Origin: Treponema sp. OMZ 798
GTDB taxonomy: Bacteria > Spirochaetota > Spirochaetia > Treponematales > Treponemataceae
Assembly: GCF_024181385.1 (NCBI RefSeq)
Contig: NZ_CP051305.1
Coordinates: 310,001 to 374,000 of the forward strand
Length of the DNA: 64,000 nt
Direction: 5' to 3'
Shown: positions 9,422 through 20,369 of the stretch, piece after piece
Position numbering within the stretch: the first letter of the stretch is position 1
Layout of the letters: every line of letters starts with the position of its first letter
Program-made: the position numbers and the translations under genes
The notes under the pieces: generated by a model
Told to the model about the DNA's origin: nothing
Seen by the model: only the letters and a program-made list of their open reading frames with translations
Database searches by the model: none

Positions 9422-11593
9422 ATGGCAAAAATGCAGATCGTAAAATCGGAAGATTTCGGTTATGACTTTATTTATGATAAATATTTGCCGGCCGGTAAAG
9501 ACGAGTATTATATACGCTTTAACCAGACAAGTAAAAAAGAGCATAATTACCGGCGGCTAAGCTCAGATGAAATAGAACGCTTAATCAAAAACGGAAATTC
9601 AAGTACCGACTGGACGAAGGTTCTTGTAGAAGATCCCTTTGATACCGATTTGATAACAAATAGTCTCTTTGCAGGTTTAGTCCGGATTGCTTCAACTCAA
9701 AATTTTTACTTAAAATATCATGATTTTACTGTTCCGGTAGGCATAACAAACAGTAAGGTTATTTCTTGCGATATAGGTGAGAACTGTGCAATTCATTATT
9801 GTGCCTATCTTTCACATTATATAATAGGCGACAGGGTTATTTTGAGCCGTATTGATGAAATGTGTACGACCAATCATTCAAAATTCGGAGAAGGTTTAGT
9901 AAAAGACGGAGAAGATGAAAAGGTTAGGGTAACAATAGACACGATCAATGAGGCCGGCGGAAGAGAGGTCTTTCCTTTTTATGATATGATTACAGCCGAT
10001 GCATTTTTATGGGCAAGGTACAGGGATGAAACTGAGCTTATAAAAAGGTTTGAAGAAATAACTCAAAATTCTAGAGACTCAAAAAGAGGATATTACGGTG
10101 AGGTAGGCTCCGATTCTGCAATAAAGAGCTGCCGGATTATCAAAGACGTTAATTTCGGTTCTTCAGTGTATGTGAAGGGAGCAAATAAGCTTAAAAACTT
10201 AACCATAAAATCAACGGCTGAGGAACCTTCGCAGATAGGGGAGGGTGTAGAGCTTGTAAACGGTATAATAGGCCTCGGGTCCAGAGTGTTTTATGGAGTA
10301 AAGGCTGTCCGCTTTGTTATCGGTAATAACTGTGAATTAAAATACGGCACAAGGCTGATACATTCAATAGTTGGAGATAACTCGACCATTTCATGCTGTG
10401 AGGTTCTAAATGCCCTCATCTTCCCGTACCATGAACAGCATCACAATAACTCTTTTTTGATTGCAGCTATGATTCAGGGACAGTCCAATATGGCGGCGGG
10501 AGCTACGGTCGGTTCCAATCACAACACAAGAGGAAACGACGGCGAGATTATAGCAGGCCGAGGCTTTTGGCCGGGGTTGTCTACAACCCTAAAACATAAC
10601 AGCCGATTTGCTTCCTTTGTTATTTTGGCAAAGGCTAATTATCCAGCCGAACTTGATATTCCTTTTCCGTTTAGTTTAGTTTTAAATGATGCACATGAAG
10701 ACAGACTTGAAATTATGCCGGCATATTATTGGATGTACAATATGTACGCCATCGAACGCAATAATAAAAAATTTTTAAAAAGGGATAAAAGGATAACAAA
10801 AACTCAGCACATTGAAACTAACTATCTTGCCCCCGACACTGTTGCCGAAATTTTAAATGCCCGCTTTCTTCTTGAAAAATGGATAACTGCCGCTTGGATT
10901 GCAGCCGGAAAACCTCCTTTAAGTATAGATGAAATTCTTAAAGAAAAAAAAGAAGAGGCAAAAAAACTTTTTGTAAAAGGCGAGAATATTGAAAGATCCA
11001 AACGCACTGTAAAAATCATCAAGGCTATCGAATCTTATGAGGCCTATCGGGATATGCTTATATGGTACGGAGTTACAACCTTTGCCGAATATTTTGATAA
11101 AGATTTAGAAAAAGCTAAAACAAATATTGAGGACTTTAAGATTCAGGAAGAATTTGATTTTAATTGGGTGAACATTGGGGGGCAGCTAATCCCCGAAAAA
11201 AAACTCGACTCGATTAAAGAAGATATAAAGGCCGGTAACCTTAATACATGGCAGGATATCCACAAATCCTATGATGAAGCCCATGATGCTTATTGCCGTG
11301 ATAAGGCGGAAAATGCTTATGCTGTTCTATGTAAAATTATGAAGGTAAATAGTTTAGATAGAATCCTTTGGAATACTCTCTTAGATAAAGCTGCTGCAAT
11401 AAGAAAATATATTGAAGAACAAATATTCTACACAAAGAATAAGGATTATAATAATCATTTTAGGGATATAACATACCGAAATGCTGAAGAAAGAAAGGCT
11501 GTTTTGGGAACTGTTGAAGATAATGCCCTAATTATTGAATCAAAAAAAGACACGGAGTATTATCTGAGCCTTTTTGAAAAATGTAAGGCTTAA
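9422..11593 (+). CDS. DUF4954 family protein with left-handed beta-helix-like core
   Basis: 723 residues. The middle (about 90-400) carries repeated short strands with the spacing of hexapeptide acyltransferase-like left-handed beta helices (CDIGENCAIHYCAYL, FVIGNNCELKYG, SIVGDNSTISCCEV). A long helical C-terminal part follows. This matches the DUF4954 family known from Bacteroidetes and treponemes, which has been compared with nucleotidyl/acyl transferases but has no proven reaction. I start it at the ATG at 9422 because GGAG lies 6 bases upstream. A TTG four codons earlier would place the SD inside the coding region. The YkgJ-type gene begins 6 bases after its stop. Confidence 0.75.
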   Translation: MAKMQIVKSEDFGYDFIYDKYLPAGKDEYYIRFNQTSKKEHNYRRLSSDEIERLIKNGNSSTDWTKVLVEDPFDTDLITNSLFAGLVRIASTQNFYLKYHDFTVPVGITNSKVISCDIGENCAIHYCAYLSHYIIGDRVILSRIDEMCTTNHSKFGEGLVKDGEDEKVRVTIDTINEAGGREVFPFYDMITADAFLWARYRDETELIKRFEEITQNSRDSKRGYYGEVGSDSAIKSCRIIKDVNFGSSVYVKGANKLKNLTIKSTAEEPSQIGEGVELVNGIIGLGSRVFYGVKAVRFVIGNNCELKYGTRLIHSIVGDNSTISCCEVLNALIFPYHEQHHNNSFLIAAMIQGQSNMAAGATVGSNHNTRGNDGEIIAGRGFWPGLSTTLKHNSRFASFVILAKANYPAELDIPFPFSLVLNDAHEDRLEIMPAYYWMYNMYAIERNNKKFLKRDKRITKTQHIETNYLAPDTVAEILNARFLLEKWITAAWIAAGKPPLSIDEILKEKKEEAKKLFVKGENIERSKRTVKIIKAIESYEAYRDMLIWYGVTTFAEYFDKDLEKAKTNIEDFKIQEEFDFNWVNIGGQLIPEKKLDSIKEDIKAGNLNTWQDIHKSYDEAHDAYCRDKAENAYAVLCKIMKVNSLDRILWNTLLDKAAAIRKYIEEQIFYTKNKDYNNHFRDITYRNAEERKAVLGTVEDNALIIESKKDTEYYLSLFEKCKA

Positions 11594-11599
11594 ATTATT

Positions 11600-12286
11600 A
11601 TGGAAAAAGAAACGGAAAGTTTTAAACACACAAAGGCTGCCGAAATGATTTTGCTTTTGGATAGGGTATATAAGGAAATTGAAGAAGCCGAAGCGGAGTG
11701 GATGGCTAGGTGTCCAATCAAATGCATTGACGGCTGCGGAGCCTGCTGTATTCATTTTGAACCGGAAATTTATGAAGTCGAAGCTCTTTATCTTGCGTCA
11801 TGGCTTGTTTTTCATCAAAGAGGAAGAGCCTTACAAATACTTGAAGGGAAATTTAATGAAAATGTTATGGATAAAGAAAACGGGTGTCTTCTTTTTGATA
11901 TTGATAATCCTTATCATTGCACCGTGTATGGAGGGCGTTGTTTGATATGCCGTCTTTTCGGTTATTCCGGAGATAGAGGCAAAGATTTTTCTGTCCGCTG
12001 GCGGCCATGTAAATATCTTGTTTCAATGGATAAGAATCTTTCTGCATCTAAGATTAAGCAATATTCTCAAAATGATTTGATGGATACATTCGGTACTTTG
12101 CCCCCGGTAATGAGCGATTTTACTTCAAGAATTTTATGCTTTATGACTGAGGGTTCTTCCCATCCTCTTCCGATGCGGGAAGCCTTACCGGCTGCAATTT
12201 CTAAAATTCTTATGCTTGAAAAATATTCTCATAATCCTGAATTTGAACCCGATACGGATCCTGAAACGCCTCCTCTTGCATCGTAG
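11600..12286 (+). CDS. YkgJ-family cysteine cluster protein
   Basis: 228 residues with the family signature: CIDGCGACC near residues 39-47, then spaced cysteines in CLLF, YHCTVYGGRCLICRLFG and PCKYL. This arrangement is that of the YkgJ/CxxCxxCC family, thought to bind zinc or an iron-sulfur cluster; no reaction is established. It begins 6 bases after the DUF4954 gene and is probably translated from the same mRNA. The start has a poor SD, consistent with translational coupling. The C-terminal 20 residues are acidic and Pro-rich. Confidence 0.8.
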   Translation: MEKETESFKHTKAAEMILLLDRVYKEIEEAEAEWMARCPIKCIDGCGACCIHFEPEIYEVEALYLASWLVFHQRGRALQILEGKFNENVMDKENGCLLFDIDNPYHCTVYGGRCLICRLFGYSGDRGKDFSVRWRPCKYLVSMDKNLSASKIKQYSQNDLMDTFGTLPPVMSDFTSRILCFMTEGSSHPLPMREALPAAISKILMLEKYSHNPEFEPDTDPETPPLAS

Positions 12287-12299
12287 TAAATTGGGCTTA

Positions 12300-12328
12300 T
12301 TCACTTTTTTTTATCTTTGTGTTAGTAT
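12300..12328 (+). promoter_or_regulatory. Candidate promoter directly before the queuosine transporter ATG
   Basis: TTCACT (12300-12305) and TAGTAT (12323-12328) are 17 bases apart. The -10 box ends 7 bases before the ATG at 12336, so transcription would start at or next to the start codon. The boxes are imperfect. Confidence 0.4.
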
Positions 12329-12335
12329 CGCGGCC

Positions 12336-13049
12336 ATGGAAAATACACAACTAACTCAAGGGGTAAATGAAAATGACCCCATTAAGAAAACGAATTTCTT
12401 GCCGGTAATTTCCGGACTCTTTGTAGGCGTTTTGGTTTTGTCGAATATTCTTGCGGCAAAGATGGTACAGCTTGGCCCCTTCGTTTTTGACGGAGGTACT
12501 CTTCTCTTTCCTTTTTCTTATATTTTTGGAGATGTTTTAGCTGAAGTCTATGGTTATAGGGCTTCAAGAAAGGTTATTTGGACCGGGTTTTTTATGCTTC
12601 TTCTTATGAGTCTAAATATCCGGCTTATAAGCGTTCTTCCTGCCGAAGCAGAGTGGATATTTCAAAAAGATTTTGAGAACATTCTTTTGCAGATGCCACG
12701 TATTTCTGCGGGCAGCCTTTGCGGTTATTTTATCGGCGAGTATTCCAACTCGGTGGTTTTATCTAAGCTAAAGGTAGCAACAAAGGGCAAGTATTTATGG
12801 CTTAGAACAATAGGCTCTACATTAGTAGGACAGCTTTTGGACAGCATCGTTTTTGTTGTGATTGCTTTCTTAGGCCTTTACAGTTTAAATGTTCTCATCA
12901 TAATGATTTTTTCAAACTATCTTTTTAAAACTTTTATAGAAGTTATCTTTACGCCGCTGACTTATAAAGTAATTTCTTTTGTAAAAAAACATGAACAGAT
13001 TGACGTTTATGATTACAATGTGAGCTATAATCCCCTTCCGGGAAAATAG
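12336..13049 (+). CDS. Queuosine precursor transporter (YhhQ/VUT family)
   Basis: 237 residues with about six membrane helices and the VUT-1/YhhQ hallmarks: VLSNILAAKMVQLG near the first helix, GGTLLFPFSYIFGDVLAEVYGY, and the Gln/Asp in LVGQLLDSIVF. YhhQ proteins import queuosine precursors such as preQ0 or preQ1 for tRNA modification. I chose the ATG at 12336 because the family starts near the first helix and a promoter-like -10 lies just before it. An in-frame upstream ATG at 12216 lies inside the YkgJ coding region and would add a foreign-looking 40 residues. No SD precedes 12336, which fits a leaderless message. Confidence 0.82.
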   Translation: MENTQLTQGVNENDPIKKTNFLPVISGLFVGVLVLSNILAAKMVQLGPFVFDGGTLLFPFSYIFGDVLAEVYGYRASRKVIWTGFFMLLLMSLNIRLISVLPAEAEWIFQKDFENILLQMPRISAGSLCGYFIGEYSNSVVLSKLKVATKGKYLWLRTIGSTLVGQLLDSIVFVVIAFLGLYSLNVLIIMIFSNYLFKTFIEVIFTPLTYKVISFVKKHEQIDVYDYNVSYNPLPGK

Positions 13050-13061
13050 ACTTTAAAAAAT

Positions 13062-13089
13062 ACCCATCCTTAAATTTTTAAGGATGGGT
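13062..13089. terminator. Bidirectional terminator between convergent genes
   Basis: ACCCATCCTTAAA (13062-13074) is the exact inverse of TTTAAGGATGGGT (13077-13089), with a 2-base spacer. The minus strand continues with a run of T (complement of CTTTAAAAAATA), so it should stop the chemoreceptor transcript. It may also stop the plus-strand transporter transcript. Confidence 0.85.
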
Positions 13090-13123
13090 CAAACTTATAA
13101 CTTTATTGCTTGATGATTTTATG

Positions 13124-15289
13124 CTAAACCTTGAATTTCATTACCTCACCAGCCAAGCCTTCTATGCTTTCTTTATTCTTTTGAGTTATACCTTGAACCT
13201 CTTGGACGGCATGATTTATTTGCAATGCTCCTGATGCCATTTCATTCATCCGGTTTGTAATTGTCCTGGTAAGCTCATCAAGTTTGCTCATTTCCTGGGC
13301 TATACCTTCTCCTCCTTTAAGCATTTCGGATGAGCCTTGTTTGACCTCCTGCGTTACGGTGTTAATATTCCGTATAGCGGTTAAGACTTCTTTGCTGCCG
13401 TTTTCTTGTTCACTCATTGCCTCCATAATGCTGTTACTCATCTCTTTTACATTTTCTGCAAGAGTAAAAATTGAGTTAAATTTTCCTTCAACGGTTTTAG
13501 CTGATTCAGCCAATAGGTCTATCTCACCTGAAAGATTTTTAAGGGTAGATGTAATGGTTTTTCCTTGCGCACTTGATTCTTCTGCAAGCTTCCTTATTTC
13601 GTCAGCTACTACTGCAAAGCCTTTTCCGGCTTCTCCTGCATGGGCTGCTTCAATTGCCGCATTCATCGCCAAGAGGTTTGTTTGGCTTGCAATATGCTGT
13701 ATAACATTGGAGGCTTCCATCAAACTTCCCGATTCTTCAGCTATTTTTTGGGTTACTTCACTTGCCGTAGAAACCTTGCCTTTTCCTTCTGCTGTAGCAT
13801 CTGCCAGCTCTCTTATAATGTTATCGCTCTTACCCAATGTTTGTGTAATCGATGCAATATTTGCAACCATTTGTTCAATGGATGAAGAGGATTCGGCAAC
13901 GCTTGCTGCCTGTGTCTCGATGCTGTTGTTAAGCTGTTTTATTGTACGGATGATCTGCTCAACCGTTGCTGCCGTTTCGGTTACGCTTGCTGCCTGAGTT
14001 AGAGCCTGCTCTTTTATGTTGTCGATATTTGAGTTAATCTCTTCTACGGCACTTGCAGTTTGGGTCATATTACTTGCAAGTTCATCTCCTATAAACTGCA
14101 TGGTGTTTGTATTTGTTCCTACAGATTTTATCGAATTGCCTATCTTTTCGATAGTCTGGTTAAAATATCTTGACAGCAAAGTAACCTCATCATTGCTTGC
14201 AACGGGAAGCCGAACTGTGAGATCTCCTTCGCCTTGGGCAATATCTTTTAAAGCCAAAACAACTTTTTGCAGAGGCAGGATCATTCGGCGTGTTACAATA
14301 AATGTCGATACTAAGGCTACACCCAAGAGTGTAAAGCCCGTTACAACCATAAGATATTGAAGGCTTTTTACGGTGTCCATAAAGTCGTCAACCGGCGCCC
14401 TTATTACTACCATCCAGCCTGTTGACTGCATAATAGCATAGGATCCGATATTTTCTTCTCCATTAAAAGTATAATAACCGATGGAGGTTTTTTTTGACTG
14501 CATGGCTTGTTTTGCAAAGTTTGCAATTGACACTAATGCCGGATTTGTTTTTGCGTTTTCTTGGAAATTGTCTTGATTGATTACTAAGTCTCTGTTGCGG
14601 TGGGCTACGGCATTACCGGTTTTGCCCAATATAAAACAGTAGCCGCTTCTTCCGACTGTAATGTGATCTATGTCGTCCGAAAGCTCTGTGCCCGGAGTAT
14701 CTGCTGCAAGTACTCCTATTATTTTATTATCATAATCATATACGGGAACAGAAAGAGTATTTACAAGACTTCCGTCAGTTCTTGACTTATACGGCTCCGA
14801 TACGAATTGTTCTCCTGCTAAAGCTCTTTTAAACCATTCACGATCATTTACATTAAATACCCGTCCGTCAAGTGTGTGACAGTTTCCGTTTATATCCGTT
14901 ATTGAAAATTCGGATATTCTAGGATTAAAAGCCGCTTCTTTTTTTAAGTAGGCTATTTTTTCGGAATATGGAATATCAACATTTCTTAGCTCCGAGGCCC
15001 TGGATGCACTTGATACAAAATTCAAAAAAGAATACACCATCGAATCTATAATGCCGGCGGTATCTGTAGCCTTATCGGTTAAATGTATCTCTATTTTTTG
15101 AAGAATTGCTTTTCTTGCCATAAGGGCCCCTATTATTCCCTGAGTAGATACGGAAATAACAACGATTGCAGCAAAAAGGATAAGGAGTTTTTTTCCAATA
15201 GAAAATATCCTATCTTCCGATACACCATCCCGCATAACTAATTCTTTTTTTGCAGCAGGCTTTGCAACAACTAATTCTTTATCGTTCAT
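13124..15289 (-). CDS. Methyl-accepting chemotaxis protein with dCache-type sensor (1 of 3)
   Basis: 721 residues from the ATG at 15289, chosen because AGGAGG lies 5 bases upstream. Order: membrane segment (about 36-60), extracytoplasmic dCache-like domain with [14 protein letters not shown] and [12 protein letters not shown], second membrane segment (about 315-335), HAMP ([11 protein letters not shown]...GDLTVRL), then a long coiled-coil signalling domain. The hairpin tip [20 protein letters not shown] and the flanking [18 protein letters not shown] are canonical, so it should couple to CheW/CheA. There is no CheR-tethering pentapeptide at the C-terminus, which ends EVMKFKV. The dCache type often senses amino acids or other small ligands; the ligand here is unknown. 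It is the last of three receptor genes on this strand. Confidence 0.93.
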   Translation of the reverse strand: MNDKELVVAKPAAKKELVMRDGVSEDRIFSIGKKLLILFAAIVVISVSTQGIIGALMARKAILQKIEIHLTDKATDTAGIIDSMVYSFLNFVSSASRASELRNVDIPYSEKIAYLKKEAAFNPRISEFSITDINGNCHTLDGRVFNVNDREWFKRALAGEQFVSEPYKSRTDGSLVNTLSVPVYDYDNKIIGVLAADTPGTELSDDIDHITVGRSGYCFILGKTGNAVAHRNRDLVINQDNFQENAKTNPALVSIANFAKQAMQSKKTSIGYYTFNGEENIGSYAIMQSTGWMVVIRAPVDDFMDTVKSLQYLMVVTGFTLLGVALVSTFIVTRRMILPLQKVVLALKDIAQGEGDLTVRLPVASNDEVTLLSRYFNQTIEKIGNSIKSVGTNTNTMQFIGDELASNMTQTASAVEEINSNIDNIKEQALTQAASVTETAATVEQIIRTIKQLNNSIETQAASVAESSSSIEQMVANIASITQTLGKSDNIIRELADATAEGKGKVSTASEVTQKIAEESGSLMEASNVIQHIASQTNLLAMNAAIEAAHAGEAGKGFAVVADEIRKLAEESSAQGKTITSTLKNLSGEIDLLAESAKTVEGKFNSIFTLAENVKEMSNSIMEAMSEQENGSKEVLTAIRNINTVTQEVKQGSSEMLKGGEGIAQEMSKLDELTRTITNRMNEMASGALQINHAVQEVQGITQKNKESIEGLAGEVMKFKV

Positions 15290-15370
15290 TTTTCCTCCTA
15301 AAAAATACACTTTAGATTATGTCTTATAAATAGTTTACACCCATATTGTAAATAATGCAAGATTATATAT

Positions 15371-17518
15371 TTAAATTTTAAACTTTTGTACCTCGTCTAC
15401 AAGATTTTGAATGCTGTTTTTATTTTTTTGTGTAATCAGATTTACTTCTTGTACGGCATTATTTATCTGTGCCGATCCTGCTGCCATTTCATTTACGCTG
15501 TTGCTGATAATATTGCCCAACTCTTCCAGTTTGGACATTTCTTTTGCAACATTTTCGCTTCCTGCAAGCATTTCTGCTGAGCCGTTTTTAACTTTTTCGG
15601 TAACATCCGTTATGTCTCTTATAGCTTCAAGAATTTCGGTGCTTCCCATAGATTGTTCTTTCATGGCCTGATTTATAACATCTTCTTGATTGGAAATGTT
15701 TGTGGTAAGCTCATAGACTTCATCAAAATTTTTCTCTGCCCCGCTGCCGGCAATGATAAGGTTGTTTATTATTTCTATAGATTCTTTTAAAACCGTACCT
15801 ATCTGCTTTCCTTGAGCATTTGATTCTTCTGCCAATTTTCTTATTTCGTCGGCAACTACAGCAAAGCCTTTGCCGCTTTCCCCTGCATGGGCTGCTTCTA
15901 TAGCGGCATTCATAGCTAAAAGATTGGTCTGACTTGCAATGTTTTGGATAACCAAGCTGGCTTCAACAAGCGAATCGGACTTTTCGGCTATTTTTGTAAC
16001 AACTGAGTTTGCTGTTCTTGCACCTTCTTTTCCTTTTTGAGTTTTTTCGTGTAAATCTTTTATTAAACTGTTGTTTTTATCAAGTATTTGACTTATTGAA
16101 TGTATATTTGCTACCATTTCTTCAATCGATGAAGAAGATCGGCCTATGCTTGAATTTTGCACCTCGATACTTTCATTTAAAACCTTTATTGTTTTGATTA
16201 TTTGTTCTATGGTCTCAGCCGTTTTATTGCGGCTTGCGGACTGTGTATAAATTTGTTCACGGACATTTTCTACATTGCTGCTTATTTCTTTTACTGCACT
16301 TGCAGTTTCTGTCATATTTGTAGAAAGAACTGTTCCTATTTGGTTCATTGAATCAGCCTCTTTTCTGAGAGAGCTGATCATGCGGCTTATATTATCCAAA
16401 GAGGAATTAAAATAATTTACCAGCCGGCCCAGCTCATCTCTTTTTTTGTATGTAAGCCTATCTGAGAGATCTCCTTTAGAAATCTTTTCCAGTATTTGTC
16501 CTATTTTTTTAAAAAAGGCTAAAAGCCGTTTTGAAAAAATGAAAACACCTATTAGGCAAAGAATAATTAAGCCTGCACCTATTGCTATCATATTTTGAAT
16601 GATTTTGTCAAAAGTAGAAACTACCTCATACCTTTCTACAAGTGTAACCAGCTTCCAGTTAAGCTCATCGATATGAAAAATTCTTACATTCCAGTTTTTT
16701 CCGTCTATCTTTAATTTTATGGAACCTTCCATCATTTCTTTGAACATACTAAAAGCCGGAATTCCCGAGTCTTCCAGTTTTTTATTATTTACTTCGGGGT
16801 GGGCAGGATCTGCTAGAATTATGCCGTCATCTTGGATAAGCATTGCATAACCGGTGTTTCCTATTTTGATATTATTTACAAAACCGGTTAATTCATCAAG
16901 ACTTATATCTATACCTAAGGCTCCGACAAATTCATTTTTGGGAGATTTAATTGCCTTAGTAAAGGTTATTACCGCCTTACCGCTGGTGGAAATGTAGGCC
17001 GGGGTAATTATGACTTTTTCCTGATTACTTTTGGCTTTAACAAACCATGAACGGGTTCGAGGGTCATACCCCGGATCTTCTCCGTTTCCTGATGTAGAGT
17101 CCCCACCCCATTTTGTTCCCAAATAAACTTCATCAAATTCCGGAAAATTCTTTGAAGCATTTTTTAGGATTGAATTTATTTCTTCTTGTAAAACCGTATC
17201 ATATAATTCAGGATCCGGTGCCTTTGTTTTATCAAAGCTATAGTTTCTAAGGTTATCTCTTAAATTTTTTATTTTAGGATTTTCACTTAAAGTTGTAACT
17301 ATGTTTTTATTGTTTTTTGTAAAAAGTTCAAACATTTGCTGAACAATTGATGCTTGTTGCGATATGATCTGCTCAAATTGATTGATGCCTGCTTTATATA
17401 CCTGTATTCCTATTATCGTGCAAATTGAAAGTATTATTGCAATAATTGCAGAGGTAAAAGCTATGATAAATTTTGTCCGGATTGATAATCCCTTTGTCTT
17501 TTGATTTTTCTCTTTCAT
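15371..17518 (-). CDS. Methyl-accepting chemotaxis protein with dCache-type sensor (2 of 3)
   Basis: 715 residues. A membrane segment lies near 12-36. The dCache-type sensor has the typical [13 protein letters not shown] and [17 protein letters not shown] stretches and the [16 protein letters not shown] strand. A second membrane segment lies near 300-320, followed by HAMP ([16 protein letters not shown]) and the signalling hairpin [20 protein letters not shown]. The DxR...W and GxxxDI pattern resembles amine or amino-acid sensing Cache domains, but the exact ligand motif cannot be confirmed by eye. SD GGAGC lies before the ATG. The C-terminus ends EVQKFKI, like the other two receptors. Spacing to the neighbours (about 80-100 bases) leaves room for separate promoters. 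Confidence 0.93.
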   Translation of the reverse strand: MKEKNQKTKGLSIRTKFIIAFTSAIIAIILSICTIIGIQVYKAGINQFEQIISQQASIVQQMFELFTKNNKNIVTTLSENPKIKNLRDNLRNYSFDKTKAPDPELYDTVLQEEINSILKNASKNFPEFDEVYLGTKWGGDSTSGNGEDPGYDPRTRSWFVKAKSNQEKVIITPAYISTSGKAVITFTKAIKSPKNEFVGALGIDISLDELTGFVNNIKIGNTGYAMLIQDDGIILADPAHPEVNNKKLEDSGIPAFSMFKEMMEGSIKLKIDGKNWNVRIFHIDELNWKLVTLVERYEVVSTFDKIIQNMIAIGAGLIILCLIGVFIFSKRLLAFFKKIGQILEKISKGDLSDRLTYKKRDELGRLVNYFNSSLDNISRMISSLRKEADSMNQIGTVLSTNMTETASAVKEISSNVENVREQIYTQSASRNKTAETIEQIIKTIKVLNESIEVQNSSIGRSSSSIEEMVANIHSISQILDKNNSLIKDLHEKTQKGKEGARTANSVVTKIAEKSDSLVEASLVIQNIASQTNLLAMNAAIEAAHAGESGKGFAVVADEIRKLAEESNAQGKQIGTVLKESIEIINNLIIAGSGAEKNFDEVYELTTNISNQEDVINQAMKEQSMGSTEILEAIRDITDVTEKVKNGSAEMLAGSENVAKEMSKLEELGNIISNSVNEMAAGSAQINNAVQEVNLITQKNKNSIQNLVDEVQKFKI

Positions 17519-17620
17519 GATATGCTCCTAAATATCTTTGTGTCATTTCAGAGAAGACAATCTATACGGATATTAGGATTTGTTCAAGCTGTTACCTCAT
17601 TATTTATTGCTTTTTACAAT

Positions 17621-19450
17621 TTATATTTTGAATTTGTTGACTTCTCCCGCTAATACTTCAATATTTTGCTTATTTTTTTGAGTTATATCGTTAACTTCTT
17701 CTACAGCCCTGCTTATTTGGGTTGCTCCTGATGCCATCTCGTTTATACTGTCATTTATCATTCGTGTCATGTTTTCAAGTTTCCGCATTTCGTCGGCAAT
17801 GCCTTCTCCGCCTAAGATCATTTCGGCTGAGCCTCCCTTTACTTTCTCCGTTACCGAATTAATATTCCGTATTGCGGTTAGAATTTCCTTGCTTCCGTTT
17901 TCTTGTTCCAGCATTGCGGACATTATGGTATTGCTCATTTCTTTTACATTTTCTGCAAGATTAAAGATAATATTGAATTTATCTTCTACGGTTCTTGATG
18001 AAGTTGAAAGCATTTCTATTTCATTTGATAAATTTTTTAGAGTTGAGGTGATTGCTTTACCCTGTGAACTTGACTCTTCTGCTAGTTTTCTGATTTCATC
18101 TGCAACAACAGCAAAGCCCTTTCCGGCCTCTCCTGCGTGAGCGGCCTCAATTGCCGCATTCATGGCTAAGAGGTTTGTTTGGCTTGCAATATGCTGTATA
18201 ACGCTTGAGGCTTCAAAAAGACTTCCCGATTCTTCTATTATTTTTTGAGAAAGATTGTTGGATTGTATAATGGTTTCTTGTCCGTCAGCGGTGGCCTCTG
18301 TAAGATTTTTAACTATTTCATCAGTTTTAGCCAGTGTTTTGGTTATAGAAGAAATATTTGCCGCCATTTCTTCTATCGATGCAGAAGATTCGCTGACGCT
18401 GGCTGCCTGATTTTCAATGCTGTCATTTAGTTGTTTGATTGTATGGATAATTTGCTCTACAGTTGAAACGCTTTCCGTAACGCTTGCCGATTGATTTATA
18501 GTTTGCTGCTTAACGCCGTCTATGTTTGCACTTATTTGATGGATTGCGCTCGCCGTTTCGGTCATGTTTCCTGCAAGTTCGCTGCCTGTTTGAACCATTT
18601 TTTCGGCACTATTATGTACAGAGCGGAGTGCAGAACTCATTTTTCCTATTGTCTGGTTAAAGTGGGACGACAGAGCCGTTATTTCATCATTTCCGATTAG
18701 AGGAATGGAGACAGTTAGGTCGCCTTCTCCAACCTGCTTAAATACTGAAACAACTTTTAAGATGGGCCTTACTATTAGACCTTGAAGGAGGCTTATGGTT
18801 ATAAGTATTACAGTAACTAAAATAGCACCTGAGCCTATCAGAGTATAGATAACAGCATAATGAAGTTTCGAGCTTATTTCGCTATTGATGTCGGTAATTT
18901 CTGTCCCACAGAAAAGGACAAATTGTATCTTACCGTCCCGAACTATAGGCTTATATTTTGTGATAAAGGCTTTATTTAAGATTAGAGCATTTCCGCTATA
19001 TTCTTTGCTTCGAGATATTGCTTCATAGGCCTCTGAGTGACTAAGCGTTGTTCCTAAAGCTCTTCTTCCTGTTTCATCAAAAATTGTCGTAATGATACGT
19101 TTGAATTCATTATTTTCATAAGCAAAGATTGTAATTTCGGCTCCCAGCTTTTTTGAAAGCATATCTATTATTTCGTGATCGACAGTTTTTTTTGTTCCTG
19201 TTAGAACAGAGTCCTTGATACGTAAATTACCGTAAACTGCTTCAAGATAGGCCTCTATTATTGCCAAGTCTCCATCGAGTTGATGAATTACACTGCTGTA
19301 AACTGCACTTTGAGATGTTGATTTGACCGAATAAACACTGATTCCGGTTAAAACTCCTATAGCAACAAGCAAGGATATAAAAAAAATTCCCCCGATTTTA
19401 AGAATAAGACTTCTTCTTTTTGAACCTATTGATTTTGTACTATTTGACAT
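17621..19450 (-). CDS. Methyl-accepting chemotaxis protein with single-Cache-type sensor (3 of 3)
   Basis: 609 residues, shorter than its two neighbours because the periplasmic part is only about 160 residues. Membrane segments are near 17-38 and 200-222. The sensor ([45 protein letters not shown]) looks like a single Cache domain of the sCache_3 type. HAMP follows ([16 protein letters not shown]), then the conserved hairpin [20 protein letters not shown]. The cytoplasmic part is very similar to the first receptor ([26 protein letters not shown]), suggesting duplication followed by replacement of the sensor. SD AAGGAG precedes the ATG. The C-terminus ends EVNKFKI. Confidence 0.93.
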   Translation of the reverse strand: MSNSTKSIGSKRRSLILKIGGIFFISLLVAIGVLTGISVYSVKSTSQSAVYSSVIHQLDGDLAIIEAYLEAVYGNLRIKDSVLTGTKKTVDHEIIDMLSKKLGAEITIFAYENNEFKRIITTIFDETGRRALGTTLSHSEAYEAISRSKEYSGNALILNKAFITKYKPIVRDGKIQFVLFCGTEITDINSEISSKLHYAVIYTLIGSGAILVTVILITISLLQGLIVRPILKVVSVFKQVGEGDLTVSIPLIGNDEITALSSHFNQTIGKMSSALRSVHNSAEKMVQTGSELAGNMTETASAIHQISANIDGVKQQTINQSASVTESVSTVEQIIHTIKQLNDSIENQAASVSESSASIEEMAANISSITKTLAKTDEIVKNLTEATADGQETIIQSNNLSQKIIEESGSLFEASSVIQHIASQTNLLAMNAAIEAAHAGEAGKGFAVVADEIRKLAEESSSQGKAITSTLKNLSNEIEMLSTSSRTVEDKFNIIFNLAENVKEMSNTIMSAMLEQENGSKEILTAIRNINSVTEKVKGGSAEMILGGEGIADEMRKLENMTRMINDSINEMASGATQISRAVEEVNDITQKNKQNIEVLAGEVNKFKI

Positions 19451-19546
19451 TTTTTTCTCCTTTTACAATTTTAATACATATATTTTAAACCCGTAGAATC
19501 AATATGTCAAGTTTCTTTATTCCATGTTTTGATTTTTTGTCTCTAG

Positions 19547-19574
19547 TTGACGAAAGTGCTTAAATATGTAATAA
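19547..19574 (+). promoter_or_regulatory. Candidate promoter of the small membrane protein gene
   Basis: TTGACG (19547-19552) and TAATAA (19569-19574) are 16 bases apart, 24 bases before the ATG. The SD AGGAGG lies between them and the start codon. Confidence 0.5.
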
Positions 19575-19598
19575 TTAAAAAGAATTAGGAGGCTTTAA

Positions 19599-19832
19599 AT
19601 GCTAGCACTTATTATTGGTATTGTTTTAATCGCTTTTACGGTTATTGCAGCCCTCCCCATGGGCTTGGCTTGGGGACAGGATATTCTCTTATTTTTAAGA
19701 GGCGGTTTACCTATTTTTGCAGCCTTTGTCGGCCTTATTTCCGTATTTATCGGAATTGCCGATATTAAAGACAAGCAAGACGCAAGAAAAGAAGAAGCAG
19801 CTATGAAGGCTGCCGAAAATAAAGCCGAGTAA
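19599..19832 (+). CDS. Small two-helix membrane protein, unknown
   Basis: 77 residues with two hydrophobic helices (about 2-23 and 32-52) and a short charged C-terminal tail (KDKQDARKEEAAMKAAENKAE). A strong SD (AGGAGG) 7 bases before the ATG and a candidate promoter support it as a real gene. I do not recognise a family. It has its own transcription unit between the divergent chemoreceptors and the rplM promoter. Confidence 0.75.
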   Translation: MLALIIGIVLIAFTVIAALPMGLAWGQDILLFLRGGLPIFAAFVGLISVFIGIADIKDKQDARKEEAAMKAAENKAE

Positions 19833-19851
19833 TTGTCATTGCATTAAGTTA

Positions 19852-19880
19852 TTGACACTTATTCTATATTTAGTTATAAT
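19852..19880 (+). promoter_or_regulatory. Consensus promoter of the rplM-rpsI operon
   Basis: TTGACA (19852-19857) and TATAAT (19875-19880) are both perfect, 17 bases apart. A leader of about 43 bases precedes rplM. This strength is expected for ribosomal protein genes. Confidence 0.9.
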
Positions 19881-19930
19881 ATCAGAACCCACATTATCTG
19901 CATATATTGTTTGTAGAAGGTATACATTAA

Positions 19931-20359
19931 ATGAAAACTATTTTTTTAAAAGAACATGAAGCGCCGCGCTCTTGGTACGTTATTGATGCCGCCGGGAAGC
20001 CGCTTGGCCGCGTTGCTGCTAAGACTGCAGCTATGCTGAGAGGAAAGCACAAGGTAGGTTTTGCACCTCATCAGGAAATCGGTGATTATGTCGTTATTAT
20101 TAATGCCGAAAAAGTAGCCGTAACAGGAAATAAGGCTAAGGATAAGATGTACTATACTCACTCCGGTTATGTAGGCGGCTTAAAGTCCATCAACTTTAGC
20201 GGTTTAATCGCTAAAAAACCGGCTGAGCCCTTGATGATTGCAATTAAAGGTATGCTTCCTAAGGGCCCCCTTGGAAGAAAGCTTTTAACGAATGTTAAGG
20301 TCTATGCAGGCCCCGAACATCCTCACCAAGCACAGAACCCCATAGCGGTTGAAGTATAA
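19931..20359 (+). CDS. rplM: Large ribosomal subunit protein L13
   Basis: 142 residues, the usual L13 length. Recognisable family stretches are [57 protein letters not shown] and [15 protein letters not shown]13 is an early-assembling protein of the 50S subunit. It is followed directly by rpsI, as in most bacteria. The SD AGAAGG lies 10 bases before the ATG. Codon use is biased in the manner of abundant proteins. Confidence 0.97.
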   Translation: MKTIFLKEHEAPRSWYVIDAAGKPLGRVAAKTAAMLRGKHKVGFAPHQEIGDYVVIINAEKVAVTGNKAKDKMYYTHSGYVGGLKSINFSGLIAKKPAEPLMIAIKGMLPKGPLGRKLLTNVKVYAGPEHPHQAQNPIAVEV

Positions 20360-20369
20360 GGAGAGTAAA

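Noticed and set aside
12216..12335. Upstream 40-codon extension of the queuosine transporter
   Set aside because: It overlaps the YkgJ gene in another frame, has no SD, and adds a part not seen in the family.
13284..14360. Long plus-strand open frames opposite the chemoreceptor genes
   Set aside because: They are antisense shadows of the coiled-coil coding sequence: composition is Ser/Ala/Leu-rich, and no SD or family match is seen.
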